Source: Bacteroidaceae bacterium
Lineage (GTDB): Bacteria; Bacteroidota; Bacteroidia; Bacteroidales; Bacteroidaceae
Reading direction: 5' to 3'
Length of the DNA: 64,000 nucleotides
Assembly (NCBI GenBank): GCA_017442855.1
Contig: JAFSPM010000001.1
Location: 62,001-126,000 of the forward strand
Under the pieces are notes generated by a model. It searched no databases. It saw nothing but the letters and a program-made list of their open reading frames with translations, and was not told the DNA's origin. The first letter of the stretch is position 1, and each line of letters starts with the position of its first letter. The translations under genes were made by a program, and so were the position numbers. This document shows positions 44,680 through 53,068 of this stretch, one piece after another.

Positions 44680-44741
44680 TTTTTATTTCTCCTATTTTTA
44701 ATTGTCTAACATATTGTCACCCCTCTTTCAGAATGACGATG

Positions 44742-44749
44742 CAAAGGTA
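44742..44749 (-). promoter_or_regulatory. -7 promoter element of the DUF3836-like gene
   Basis: Minus-strand TACCTTTG; leader of about 58 nt. Confidence 0.6.
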
Positions 44750-44877
44750 AGTGGTTTTTCTGGACAAAACAAATAAAAACGCAAATATTTTTAGCATTAT
44801 GTAAAGCAGGCAAAGACATAATGTGTTTCAAAATGCATATTTTGCTGACAAAATGATAGCCAACAAATCAAAAGAAG

Positions 44878-44920
44878 CGGTTTTTAAATGCATGGTGATA
44901 ACCTTTTCACTTAAAAACCG
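44878..44920 (-). terminator. Likely polA terminator
   Basis: CGGTTTTTAA (44878-44887) pairs perfectly with TTAAAAACCG (44911-44920) over a 23-nt loop; on the minus strand CTTCTTTTG follows. Confidence 0.55.
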
Positions 44921-44961
44921 TTCTTAATGATTGAAAGTTAAATAATGTTATTGAACATGTT

Positions 44962-47820
44962 TTAGTGGGCTTCAAGCCAATTTTTACCCCATCCACAGTC
45001 CGCTTTTAATGGCACTCGCATCAAATATGCATGCTCCATTTCTTCCATAACGATCTTTTCAACTATCTCTTTTTCAGACGTTGGCACACTGAAGTTAAGT
45101 TCGTCATGTACTTGTAGAATCATTTTTGCTTTCAGATTATAAGTTTTGAATCGTTGATAGATATGAGCCATTGCCACTTTAATAATATCTGCCGCACTTC
45201 CCTGAATAGGAGCATTGATGGCATTTCGTTCTGCATACCCTCTTACAGTAGCATTGCGGGAGTTGATATCTGGCAGGTAACGTTTACGATGGAAGATAGT
45301 TTCAACATACCCGTTATTACGCGCTTTCTCAATGCTTTTGTCCATGTATTCCTTGATTTGAGGGTAGGTTTCAAAATATCCATCAATCAGTTGTCTAGCC
45401 TCGCCTCTATCTACTCCCATACGTTCAGCTAATCCAAATACTGAGATACCATAAATAATTCCAAAGTTAGCTGTCTTAGCCTTTCGTCGCATGTCTTTCG
45501 TCACCTCTTCCATAGGTACCTTATAAATTTTAGCCGCTGTAGCTGCGTGCACATCATAGTCATGATTAAAGGCATCTATCATATTTGTATCTCCACTGAG
45601 GTGAGCCATGATTCGTAATTCGATCTGAGAATAGTCGGCTGAGAAGAATTCACATCCTGGATCTGGAATAAAGCACTTACGTATTTCCTTCCCATCGTCG
45701 TCTCGAACAGGGATATTTTGTAGATTTGGATTGCTGCTACTCAATCGTCCTGTTGCTGTAACTGCTTGGTTAAAAGATGTATGTATTTTTCCTGTACGAG
45801 GATTAATTAATTCTGGTAAAGCATCAATATATGTGCTTAGCAGTTTTTTGAGTCCTCGATATTCAAGTATCTTCTCTACAATGGGATGTTTATGGCGAAG
45901 ACTTTCCAGCACTTTTTCCGAAGTGACATACTGACCAGTCTTGGTCTTTTTCGGCTTCTCAACAAGTTTCAGATCTTTAAACAGGATGTCACCTACCTGT
46001 TTTGGAGAACTGATATTGAATTGTTGACCTGCTAACTGGTAAATATTCTGTTCTATTTCATTCATTCGCTGGTTGTACAATACCGAAGTTTGCTTTAAGG
46101 CTTCTGTATCAAGTAGCACACCATTGGTCTCAATATTGACCAATACAGGTACTAATGGTATTTCTATATCGTAGAACAGTTTTTCAACATTTTCTTTCTT
46201 TAGTTCTTTCTCCAACACATTTTTCAACTTAAGTGTAACATCTGCATCCTCGCACGCGTACATATATATATTAATAGGAGAGAGGTCTCTCATATTTTTT
46301 TGGTTTTTCCCTTTCGCTCCAATCAGTTCGTCAATGTGGATGGTTTTATACTGAAGATAGATTTCAGCCAGGTAATCCATGTTGTGTCGTAGTTCGGGTT
46401 GGAGTACATAATGAGCCAGCATGGTGTCGAAGAGGGGACCTTTCACTTCAACGCCATAGTGGTGAAGCATAATCATATCATATTTTATGTTTTGGCCCAC
46501 TTTCATTGTTGCTTCATTTTCGATTACTGGTTTGAAAGCTTGCACAATTTCTTTTGCCTTTTCAAAGTCGGAGGGTACAGGAACATAGTATGCTCTGTTT
46601 TCTGCATCGCTGAAGCTCATACCCACCAAATCGGCCATCATGGGTTCGGTTCCTGTGGTTTCTGTGTCTAATGCAAGGATTTTTGCTGTCAATAATTGTT
46701 CGATTATTTTACTCCTTTTCTCTTCTGTATCAATGAGTTGGTAATCCACTTCCTTAGGATTTAGTGCCTTTAGATTTTGATTTTCTACAAGAGTCGGGGA
46801 TTCTATCGGATTTATTGCAAACAAATCACCTTGTATAGGACCTTTTGGGGCAACCTTCTCAGTTGGCTTAGAAGGAGTGGGGGTAGGGGATGCGAATAGG
46901 GTGCCTGCAAACAAATCTTGAGGTGCTTCTGGTTGTTGAGTGCCTACTCGTGCCATTACACGATCGTAGAGTGAGCGAAATTCCAGTTCGTCGAAAATCT
47001 GTTTTAAGGACATCATGTTTGGGGCTTCGTATTTCAACCTATCCAAATCTAACTCGATGGGAACATCGGTCTTGATAGTGGCCAGGAATTTCGAGAAGGT
47101 AATTTGTTCTTTGTTGGCTTCCACTTTTGTCTTAAGAGCCCCCTTTAGTTGGTCGGTATTTGCCAATAGGTTTTCTATAGTTCCAAATTCTGCAATTAGT
47201 TTTTGCGCTGTCTTCTCACCTACACCTGGACATCCTGGTATGTTGTCTGAGGCATCTCCCATCAAACCCAACAGGTCGATTACTTGTAGGGTAGAGGAGA
47301 GGTCGTATTTTTCCATTACTTCTTTTGGACCCATGGTCTCAAAGCCACCCGTAAACTTAGGTCGGTACATATAGACATGCTCTTTCACTAACTGACCGTA
47401 GTCTTTATCTGGGGTCAGCATATAGGTATCAATACCTTTGTTTCCCGCTTTCGTAGCCAAGGTGCCAATCACATCATCCGCTTCAAATCCCATTACTTCT
47501 AAAATAGGAATGTTATATGCCTTGATTATCTCTTTGATAATTGGAACTGATTTGCGGATATCTTCCGGAGTTTCCTCTCGCTGGGCTTTATATTCAGGAT
47601 AAGCTTCATGACGGAATGTCGGACCTGCAGGGTCAAAGGCGATGCCTATATAAGTGGGTTGCTCTTTTTTAAGTACTTCCTCAAGGGTGTTTACAAACCC
47701 CATAATAGCAGAAGTGTTTTGTCCTTTAGAATTAATACGTGGATTTTTTATGAGTGCATAATATGCCCTGTAGATAAGGGCATAGGCGTCTAAAAGGAAA
47801 AGTTTATTGGTTGTTCCCAT
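44962..47820 (-). CDS. polA: DNA polymerase I
   Basis: 952 residues from MGTTNKLFLLD. The 5'-nuclease domain (1-290, MGFEADDVIGTLA, GLMGDASDNIPGCPGVGEKTA) is followed by a 3'-5' exonuclease domain that keeps the catalytic LALDTETTGTEPM, and by the polymerase with motif A FFSADYSQIELR, motif B RRKAKTANFGIIYG and motif C QVHDELNF. Proofreading residues appear intact, unlike in Taq-type enzymes. The frame is open upstream to 47874, but the -7 element (47850-47857) lies within that part, fixing the start at 47820. Confidence 0.97.
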   Translation of the reverse strand: MGTTNKLFLLDAYALIYRAYYALIKNPRINSKGQNTSAIMGFVNTLEEVLKKEQPTYIGIAFDPAGPTFRHEAYPEYKAQREETPEDIRKSVPIIKEIIKAYNIPILEVMGFEADDVIGTLATKAGNKGIDTYMLTPDKDYGQLVKEHVYMYRPKFTGGFETMGPKEVMEKYDLSSTLQVIDLLGLMGDASDNIPGCPGVGEKTAQKLIAEFGTIENLLANTDQLKGALKTKVEANKEQITFSKFLATIKTDVPIELDLDRLKYEAPNMMSLKQIFDELEFRSLYDRVMARVGTQQPEAPQDLFAGTLFASPTPTPSKPTEKVAPKGPIQGDLFAINPIESPTLVENQNLKALNPKEVDYQLIDTEEKRSKIIEQLLTAKILALDTETTGTEPMMADLVGMSFSDAENRAYYVPVPSDFEKAKEIVQAFKPVIENEATMKVGQNIKYDMIMLHHYGVEVKGPLFDTMLAHYVLQPELRHNMDYLAEIYLQYKTIHIDELIGAKGKNQKNMRDLSPINIYMYACEDADVTLKLKNVLEKELKKENVEKLFYDIEIPLVPVLVNIETNGVLLDTEALKQTSVLYNQRMNEIEQNIYQLAGQQFNISSPKQVGDILFKDLKLVEKPKKTKTGQYVTSEKVLESLRHKHPIVEKILEYRGLKKLLSTYIDALPELINPRTGKIHTSFNQAVTATGRLSSSNPNLQNIPVRDDDGKEIRKCFIPDPGCEFFSADYSQIELRIMAHLSGDTNMIDAFNHDYDVHAATAAKIYKVPMEEVTKDMRRKAKTANFGIIYGISVFGLAERMGVDRGEARQLIDGYFETYPQIKEYMDKSIEKARNNGYVETIFHRKRYLPDINSRNATVRGYAERNAINAPIQGSAADIIKVAMAHIYQRFKTYNLKAKMILQVHDELNFSVPTSEKEIVEKIVMEEMEHAYLMRVPLKADCGWGKNWLEAH

Positions 47821-47849
47821 GGTTTTTATTATTTTTATGTGTAAATGTA

Positions 47850-47857
47850 CAAAATTA
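47850..47857 (-). promoter_or_regulatory. -7 promoter element of polA
   Basis: Minus-strand TAATTTTG, 29 nt upstream of the ATG. Confidence 0.55.
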
Positions 47858-47881
47858 ATACAACAATTCCGCAATTATTAC

Positions 47882-47889
47882 TATTTTTG
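47882..47889 (+). promoter_or_regulatory. -7 promoter element of the polyprenyl synthase gene
   Basis: TATTTTTG, 17 nt before the ATG at 47907; divergent from the polA promoter. Confidence 0.6.
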
Positions 47890-47906
47890 TAGGAAAATAG
47901 TGTACG

Positions 47907-48884
47907 ATGAGCCGAGATATGTCAATAATAACAGGTCCTGTAAAGTCTGAAATGGATAAATTTCTTAGACTTTATAAAGCATCATTGTCATCTTCTAACG
48001 TACTTTTGAATCAAGTTATTGAACATGTTACTCAGAAGTATGGTAAGATGATGAGACCTCTGCTATTGTTGCTGGTAACCAAAATGTTTGGTAAAGTTAC
48101 ACCAGCTGCTTATCATGCCGCCGTTTCTTTAGAACTTTTACATACTGCTACCTTAATTCATGATGATGTCGTTGATGATAGCGACCAAAGAAGAGGACAA
48201 CTTTCCGTTAATGCTGCTTTCAATAATAAGGTGGCTGTATTATCAGGTGATTTCTTTTTAGCTACTTCATTACAACAAGTTTCCCTAACTCGCAACTTTG
48301 AATTAGTTGATATTGTGGCTGGGTTAGGTCAGCAGTTGTCTGATGGTGAATTATTACAGTTGTACAACATTGCTAACAACACACTTTCTTATGATGTTTA
48401 TTTTGACATTATAAGAAATAAAACTGCCATTCTTTTTTCTTCGTGTTGTCGAGCCGGAGCTATTGCTGGTGGTGCTGGTGCTCAACAAATCGCCAAGGCA
48501 GCAGATTTTGGTGAAAAGATAGGGTTGTGTTTCCAAATAAAAGACGATATCTTTGACTATTTTGATAATACCGAAACAGGAAAACCATCTGGAAATGACA
48601 TGAAAGAAGGTAAACTTACTCTGCCTGTACTTTATGCATTGAATTCTACACAAAATCCTACTTATCTTAAGATTGCTGAAAAAGTAAGGTTCTTTACGGC
48701 TACAGATGAAGAGATAGCTCAATTGATTGAGTTTACCAAAACTACTGGTGGCATAGAATATGCCTATAAGATTATCGATGAATTCAAAGAAAAAGCATCT
48801 GCTTTATTAGCAGATGCTCCTGATTCTAAATATAAATCCGCTTTAAAGGATTATCTTGACTATGTAGTTGATAGATCTCACTAA
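47907..48884 (+). CDS. ispB: Polyprenyl (octaprenyl-type) diphosphate synthase
   Basis: 325 residues. The first aspartate-rich motif is LIHDDVVDDSDQRRG and the second is QIKDDIFDYF, with KYGKMMRPLLLLL at the IPP-binding region. This long-chain trans-prenyltransferase makes the side chain of menaquinone; chain length is not readable from sequence, so the symbol is by analogy. Its stop (48882-48884) overlaps the deoC stop on the other strand (48881-48883), so the two genes converge with no space for a terminator. Confidence 0.9.
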   Translation: MSRDMSIITGPVKSEMDKFLRLYKASLSSSNVLLNQVIEHVTQKYGKMMRPLLLLLVTKMFGKVTPAAYHAAVSLELLHTATLIHDDVVDDSDQRRGQLSVNAAFNNKVAVLSGDFFLATSLQQVSLTRNFELVDIVAGLGQQLSDGELLQLYNIANNTLSYDVYFDIIRNKTAILFSSCCRAGAIAGGAGAQQIAKAADFGEKIGLCFQIKDDIFDYFDNTETGKPSGNDMKEGKLTLPVLYALNSTQNPTYLKIAEKVRFFTATDEEIAQLIEFTKTTGGIEYAYKIIDEFKEKASALLADAPDSKYKSALKDYLDYVVDRSH

Positions 48885-49837
48885 AAGAATTTTACTTCTT
48901 TACCCACTATTTCTGATAACAATAGATTTGCCAACCTACTTGTACCCAAGCGGAAGTATTTGTTGTCCAACCATTCTTCTCCTAATACCTCTTTTACAAT
49001 AGTATAGTAGCAAATAGCGTCTTGAACGGTATTGATACCACCAGCAGCTTTAAATCCTTTCTTGATGCCAGTCTGTTCGTAGTATTCTTTTATTGCCTGG
49101 CACATAACATAAGCTGCTTCGTAGGTTGCAGAGATCGCTATTTTTCCTGTAGATGTCTTAATGAAGTCGGCACCCGCATATAGAGAGAGTAGTGCAGCTT
49201 TCTTAATATCCGATGCTTTTTTTAATGCTCCTGTTTCCAGAATAACTTTCAGGATTCGATCTCTACATGTTTCTTTAATTTCATCGATTTCATCGCACAT
49301 ATTCTCATAGTCGCCTGCTAAGTATTTGCCTACAGAAATGACAATGTCAATCTCATCGGCACCATCTTTTATGGCAAGTGCAGTTTCCACGATTTTAACT
49401 TCTGAGTAAGTCTGTGATGAAGGGAATCCACCTGAAACGCATGCAATATTAACATCATCTACTTCTAGGGTATCTCTTACTATCTCTGCAAAGCAAGGAT
49501 AGACACATATAGCGGCTACGTTCTTTAAATCTGGATATTCTTCATCAAACTTATTAACCTTTTGGGTAAACTGCATTACATATTCATCGTTATCAGTTTC
49601 TTTTAATGTGGTGAGATCAATGCAGTTAAATAAGAACTTTTTGACTTCCAATGTGTTATTCCCTGTTAAATGTTTCTCTAACAATGGAAATACCAAGTCT
49701 TTCACTTCATTATCATCAAGGTCAGTCCTATATTTCTTAAGCATGGCCTCGTATTTACTCTCTTTCAATGGTTGGTGCTCATGTTCGTGGCAATGGCAAT
49801 GCTCGTGATCATGATCGTGTTGATGGTTATGCTCCAT
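48881..49837 (-). CDS. deoC: Deoxyribose-phosphate aldolase with His-rich N-terminal extension
   Basis: 318 residues. The aldolase core has VSGGFPSSQT, DEIDIVISVGKYLAGDYE, LKVILETGAL and the Schiff-base lysine in FIKTSTGK, and cleaves deoxyribose-5-phosphate in nucleoside salvage. Before the conserved SKYEAMLKKY, residues 3-21 are an alternating His tract (ten His and two Cys in 19 residues), likely a metal-binding tail not needed for catalysis. Only M1 can supply the conserved N-terminal part, because the next Met (32) is already inside it. The start overlaps the mazG-like gene by 11 bp. Confidence 0.93.
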   Translation of the reverse strand: MEHNHQHDHDHEHCHCHEHEHQPLKESKYEAMLKKYRTDLDDNEVKDLVFPLLEKHLTGNNTLEVKKFLFNCIDLTTLKETDNDEYVMQFTQKVNKFDEEYPDLKNVAAICVYPCFAEIVRDTLEVDDVNIACVSGGFPSSQTYSEVKIVETALAIKDGADEIDIVISVGKYLAGDYENMCDEIDEIKETCRDRILKVILETGALKKASDIKKAALLSLYAGADFIKTSTGKIAISATYEAAYVMCQAIKEYYEQTGIKKGFKAAGGINTVQDAICYYTIVKEVLGEEWLDNKYFRLGTSRLANLLLSEIVGKEVKFF

Positions 49838-50162
49838 ATTCTTTAAGTTTTGGGTTATTAATATGTCTTGTATTATCTCTCATCGTTTTTTTAGCTATAC
49901 TTTGCTTAAAAGCCTCCGTGACATCTACGTTTGTCTGGTTGGCTATGCAAAGCAATACCCATAAGATATCAGCGATTTCTTCACTGATATTTTCCTTTTC
50001 ACCGGATTTAAACGACTGGTCGCCATATTTTCGTGCCATTACCCTGGCCAATTCACCTACTTCTTCAGTCAACACGGCCATGTTGGTAAGTTCACTGAAA
50101 TAGCGAACGCCATAGGTCTTAATCCAGTAATCGACTTCTTTCTGCGCTTCTTCTATGGTCAT
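49827..50162 (-). CDS. MazG-like nucleotide pyrophosphohydrolase
   Basis: 111 residues, a single all-alpha MazG fold. The metal site is formed by EEVGE (about 33-37) and EEIADILW, matching E-x2-E...E-x2-D. It should hydrolyse (d)NTPs, perhaps damaged or excess ones. It overlaps dtd by one base and deoC by 11 bp, inside a nucleotide/tRNA housekeeping operon. Confidence 0.9.
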   Translation of the reverse strand: MTIEEAQKEVDYWIKTYGVRYFSELTNMAVLTEEVGELARVMARKYGDQSFKSGEKENISEEIADILWVLLCIANQTNVDVTEAFKQSIAKKTMRDNTRHINNPKLKEYGA

Positions 50163-50614
50163 TATTCCTTATTTTTAGTATCAATACAAATAGTTACAGG
50201 TCCGTCATTCAATAGTTCCACCTTCATATCTGCCCCAAATTCACCCGTCTCAATAGGTTTTCCCAACGCTTCGCCCAAGGCTTTACAAAAGTATTCGTAG
50301 AGTGGGATAGAGATTTCATGTCGAGCAGCTTTGATGTAGGAAGGGCGATTTCCTTTTTTGGTAGAAGCCATGAGTGTGAACTGACTGACCACAAGTATCT
50401 CACCGTCTTCATCCAAGATAGAATTATTCATCACACCCGCTTCGTCCTCGAAAACCCTGAGGTTGACAATCTTTTTACACAACCAATCAATATCTTCTTG
50501 TCCATCTGCTTCTTCTATGCCCAATAACACTAAAAACCCTTTTCCAATTTTGGATTTGCAAATACCTTCTATGGTTACTGAAGCATAGGCCACTCGTTGT
50601 ATAACTGTTCTCAT
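50162..50614 (-). CDS. dtd: D-aminoacyl-tRNA deacylase
   Basis: 150 residues, standard length. It removes D-amino acids and glycine mischarged on tRNA. Signatures: MRTVIQRVAYASV at the N-terminus, the SQFTL motif (VVSQFTLMAST), KKGNRPSY, and the Gly-cisPro-containing NDGPVTI near the C-terminus. It lies 15 bp after uvrC. Confidence 0.96.
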   Translation of the reverse strand: MRTVIQRVAYASVTIEGICKSKIGKGFLVLLGIEEADGQEDIDWLCKKIVNLRVFEDEAGVMNNSILDEDGEILVVSQFTLMASTKKGNRPSYIKAARHEISIPLYEYFCKALGEALGKPIETGEFGADMKVELLNDGPVTICIDTKNKE

Positions 50615-50629
50615 AATACGATTTCAAAA

Positions 50630-52459
50630 TTAGTTATTTTTTCTGGAATAATCGAAAATTATTTTCGCTTTTGCTTTACCAACGATTGATTCCAACTGTT
50701 CCATGTTTGCTTCTTTGATTCTTTTCACGCTTTTAAACTCTTTTATTAGTGCTTGTTTAGTCTTTTCGCCTATACCTTTTATTTCGTCTAATTCTGATTC
50801 TATTTGGTGTTTGCTTCGCTTAGCTCTGTGAAAGCTAATAGCAAATCTATGAACTTCGTCTTGGATGTTTGTCATCAGCTTAAATAAGAGCGACGATTGC
50901 TTTATGCCTACCGTCTGAGGAGGGAATCCATATAGTAACTCGTTGGTTCTATGTTTGTTATCCTTCGCAAGACCAGCAATCGGAATGTTGAGTTTCAAGG
51001 CGTCAATTACCTCTTTGATAGCATGCATCTGTCCGATTCCACCGTCTGCAATGATTAAATCAGGTAGTGGAGTCTCTTCTTCGATGGCTCGTTGGTATTT
51101 TCTCAATACAACTTCTTTCATAGAAGCGTAGTCATCGGGACCTTCTACGGTTTTGATATTGTATTTTCTATATTCTTTTTTAGAAGGTTTACCTTTGATG
51201 AACACAACACATCCAGCAACAGGATCTGCTCCCTGAGTATTAGAGTTGTCAAAGCATTCTATCCTGATGGGGAGTTTCTGTAAATGAAGCATGTGTTGTA
51301 ATTCTGTAAGTAGTCTTGTTGTTCTTTGCTCTGGATTGAGTTTTTCTTCTTGCTTGATGCGATCAACCTTATATTCTTTGACATTCATCATTGATAATTC
51401 CAGCAATTTTTTCTTATCTCCTTTTTGAGGGACAGTAAAGATGGCATCGTTCATCTCCATATTCATTTCAAAAGGAACGATGATTTCTTTTGCTTTGCTG
51501 CTAAAACGTTCTCGCATCTCGCTGATACCCAATGATAAAAGCTCCTCTTTGCTTTCATCCAATCGTTTTTTGTATTCAAATGTAAAGCTTTGGTTGATGC
51601 CTCCATTTTTTACGTGCATGAAATTAATGTAGGCAGATTTCCCGTCTTCATTTTCTTCAATAGTAAAGACATCTATATTATCAAGTTTGTAATTTACTAC
51701 TTCTGATTTAGCGTTGTAGTTTTTCAGTAATAGATATCTTTTTTTTGTCAGTTCTGCTTCCTCAAACTCCAGATTATCAGCTAATTCCGTCATCTCTTTC
51801 ATTAGCTGTTGTTCCAGCTTTCTTGTGTTTCCATTTAAAATCTCACGTATATTCTTAATGTTATTATTATAGTCTTCTTTACTTTGCTTGCCTATGCAGG
51901 GTCCCTCGCAATTTCCTATATGATATTCCAAACATACTTTGAATTTTCCTGCTTTGATACTTTCTTCTGTCAAATGATGATGACAGTTTCGTATTGGATA
52001 TAGCTGTTTGATAAGATCCATTAAAGCATACATAGTCGAGACGTGGGTGTACGGACCATAATAATAAGCTCCTTTATCAGATAGATTTCTTGTTTTATAT
52101 ACCCTTGGAAAATCGCTTTTCTGCACTGCTATGGAAGGGTAAGTTTTATCGTCTTTTAAGAGCACGTTATATCGTGGTTTGTATTTTTTGATTAGTTTGT
52201 TTTCCAAATTTAGTGCATCTTCTTCAGTGTTTACGGTTGTGTAGGTAATATTAACAATTTTACTAACCAACATCTTTGTCTTGATGGATTGCTGGGTCTT
52301 TGTGAAGTAAGAAGCGACTCTTTTTTTTAGATTTTTAGCCTTACCAACATAGATAATAGTCCCATCAGCATTCCAATATTGGTAGCTGCCAGGTTTCTCA
52401 GGAAGCCTGCTGACAATTTCCTTAAGATATGTTAGGCGGTGTAAGTCTTCTTCTTTCAT
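50630..52459 (-). CDS. uvrC: Excinuclease ABC subunit C
   Basis: 609 residues. The N-terminal GIY-YIG nuclease (GSYQYWNADGTIIYVGKAKN) makes the 3' incision, a UVR motif (LADNLEFEEAELTKKRYLLL) contacts UvrB, the central RNase H-like domain (IRIECFDNSNTQGADPVAGCVVF) makes the 5' incision, and two HhH elements close the protein (LDEIKGIGEKTKQALI). Acts in nucleotide excision repair. Confidence 0.97.
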   Translation of the reverse strand: MKEEDLHRLTYLKEIVSRLPEKPGSYQYWNADGTIIYVGKAKNLKKRVASYFTKTQQSIKTKMLVSKIVNITYTTVNTEEDALNLENKLIKKYKPRYNVLLKDDKTYPSIAVQKSDFPRVYKTRNLSDKGAYYYGPYTHVSTMYALMDLIKQLYPIRNCHHHLTEESIKAGKFKVCLEYHIGNCEGPCIGKQSKEDYNNNIKNIREILNGNTRKLEQQLMKEMTELADNLEFEEAELTKKRYLLLKNYNAKSEVVNYKLDNIDVFTIEENEDGKSAYINFMHVKNGGINQSFTFEYKKRLDESKEELLSLGISEMRERFSSKAKEIIVPFEMNMEMNDAIFTVPQKGDKKKLLELSMMNVKEYKVDRIKQEEKLNPEQRTTRLLTELQHMLHLQKLPIRIECFDNSNTQGADPVAGCVVFIKGKPSKKEYRKYNIKTVEGPDDYASMKEVVLRKYQRAIEEETPLPDLIIADGGIGQMHAIKEVIDALKLNIPIAGLAKDNKHRTNELLYGFPPQTVGIKQSSLLFKLMTNIQDEVHRFAISFHRAKRSKHQIESELDEIKGIGEKTKQALIKEFKSVKRIKEANMEQLESIVGKAKAKIIFDYSRKNN

Positions 52460-52490
52460 TTACTAATCCCTTCATCCGACTTTTACACGC

Positions 52491-53018
52491 TTACACCACC
52501 ATGAGCGTTGTAAGTTCTATACCCTCAAAAAGATCTCGCCCATGTAACCCTTCGTCTGTAATTTCGATAATGAAATTCATGTATATCTTTTTGGGGTGAA
52601 AATTCTCCACTAACTTATAAGCTGCTTTGGCGGTACCACCTGTTGCGAGCAGGTCATCGTGGATGAGCACTACATCGTTTTCATCAATAGAGTCAATATG
52701 CATCTCAATAGTATCGACACCATACTCTTTTGTGAAAGATTCTTTAACGACAGTTGCTGGTAGCTTACCTGGTTTTCTTGCTAATACAACGCCACAGCCA
52801 AGTCGTCCAGCCAGTGCCGACGCCATCACAAAGCCTCGACTCTCAACTCCTACAATCTTTGTGATGCCTTTATCTTTATAAAGCGCTTCCAGCTCATTAA
52901 GCATTATTTTCATGCACTCAGCATTCTTGTAGAGAGTTGTTACATCACGAAAGTTGATGCCTTTCCTTGGGAAATCTGGTATGGCACGCAGATTGTCAAT
53001 TAATAATTTGTTGTTCAT
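52491..53018 (-). CDS. apt: Adenine phosphoribosyltransferase
   Basis: 175 residues. The PRPP loop is VVLIHDDLLATGGTAKAAYKLV, with the N-terminal IPDFPRKGINFRD typical of APRT. It converts adenine and PRPP to AMP. It sits 31 bp upstream of uvrC and 50 bp after mnmG; that gap holds a ParB site. Confidence 0.96.
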   Translation of the reverse strand: MNNKLLIDNLRAIPDFPRKGINFRDVTTLYKNAECMKIMLNELEALYKDKGITKIVGVESRGFVMASALAGRLGCGVVLARKPGKLPATVVKESFTKEYGVDTIEMHIDSIDENDVVLIHDDLLATGGTAKAAYKLVENFHPKKIYMNFIIEITDEGLHGRDLFEGIELTTLMVV

Positions 53019-53051
53019 AATTAGTAATGTATGAATTAAACATAGTCTTAT

Positions 53052-53067
53052 TGTTTCACGTGGAACA
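53052..53067. promoter_or_regulatory. parS: parS site (ParB/Spo0J binding)
   Basis: Minus-strand TGTTCCACGTGAAACA is a perfect 16-bp match to the consensus TGTTnCACGTGAAACA. It lies one base after the mnmG stop codon. Chromosomal parS sites cluster near oriC, so this marks the window as origin-proximal. Confidence 0.88.
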
Positions 53068-53068
53068 T

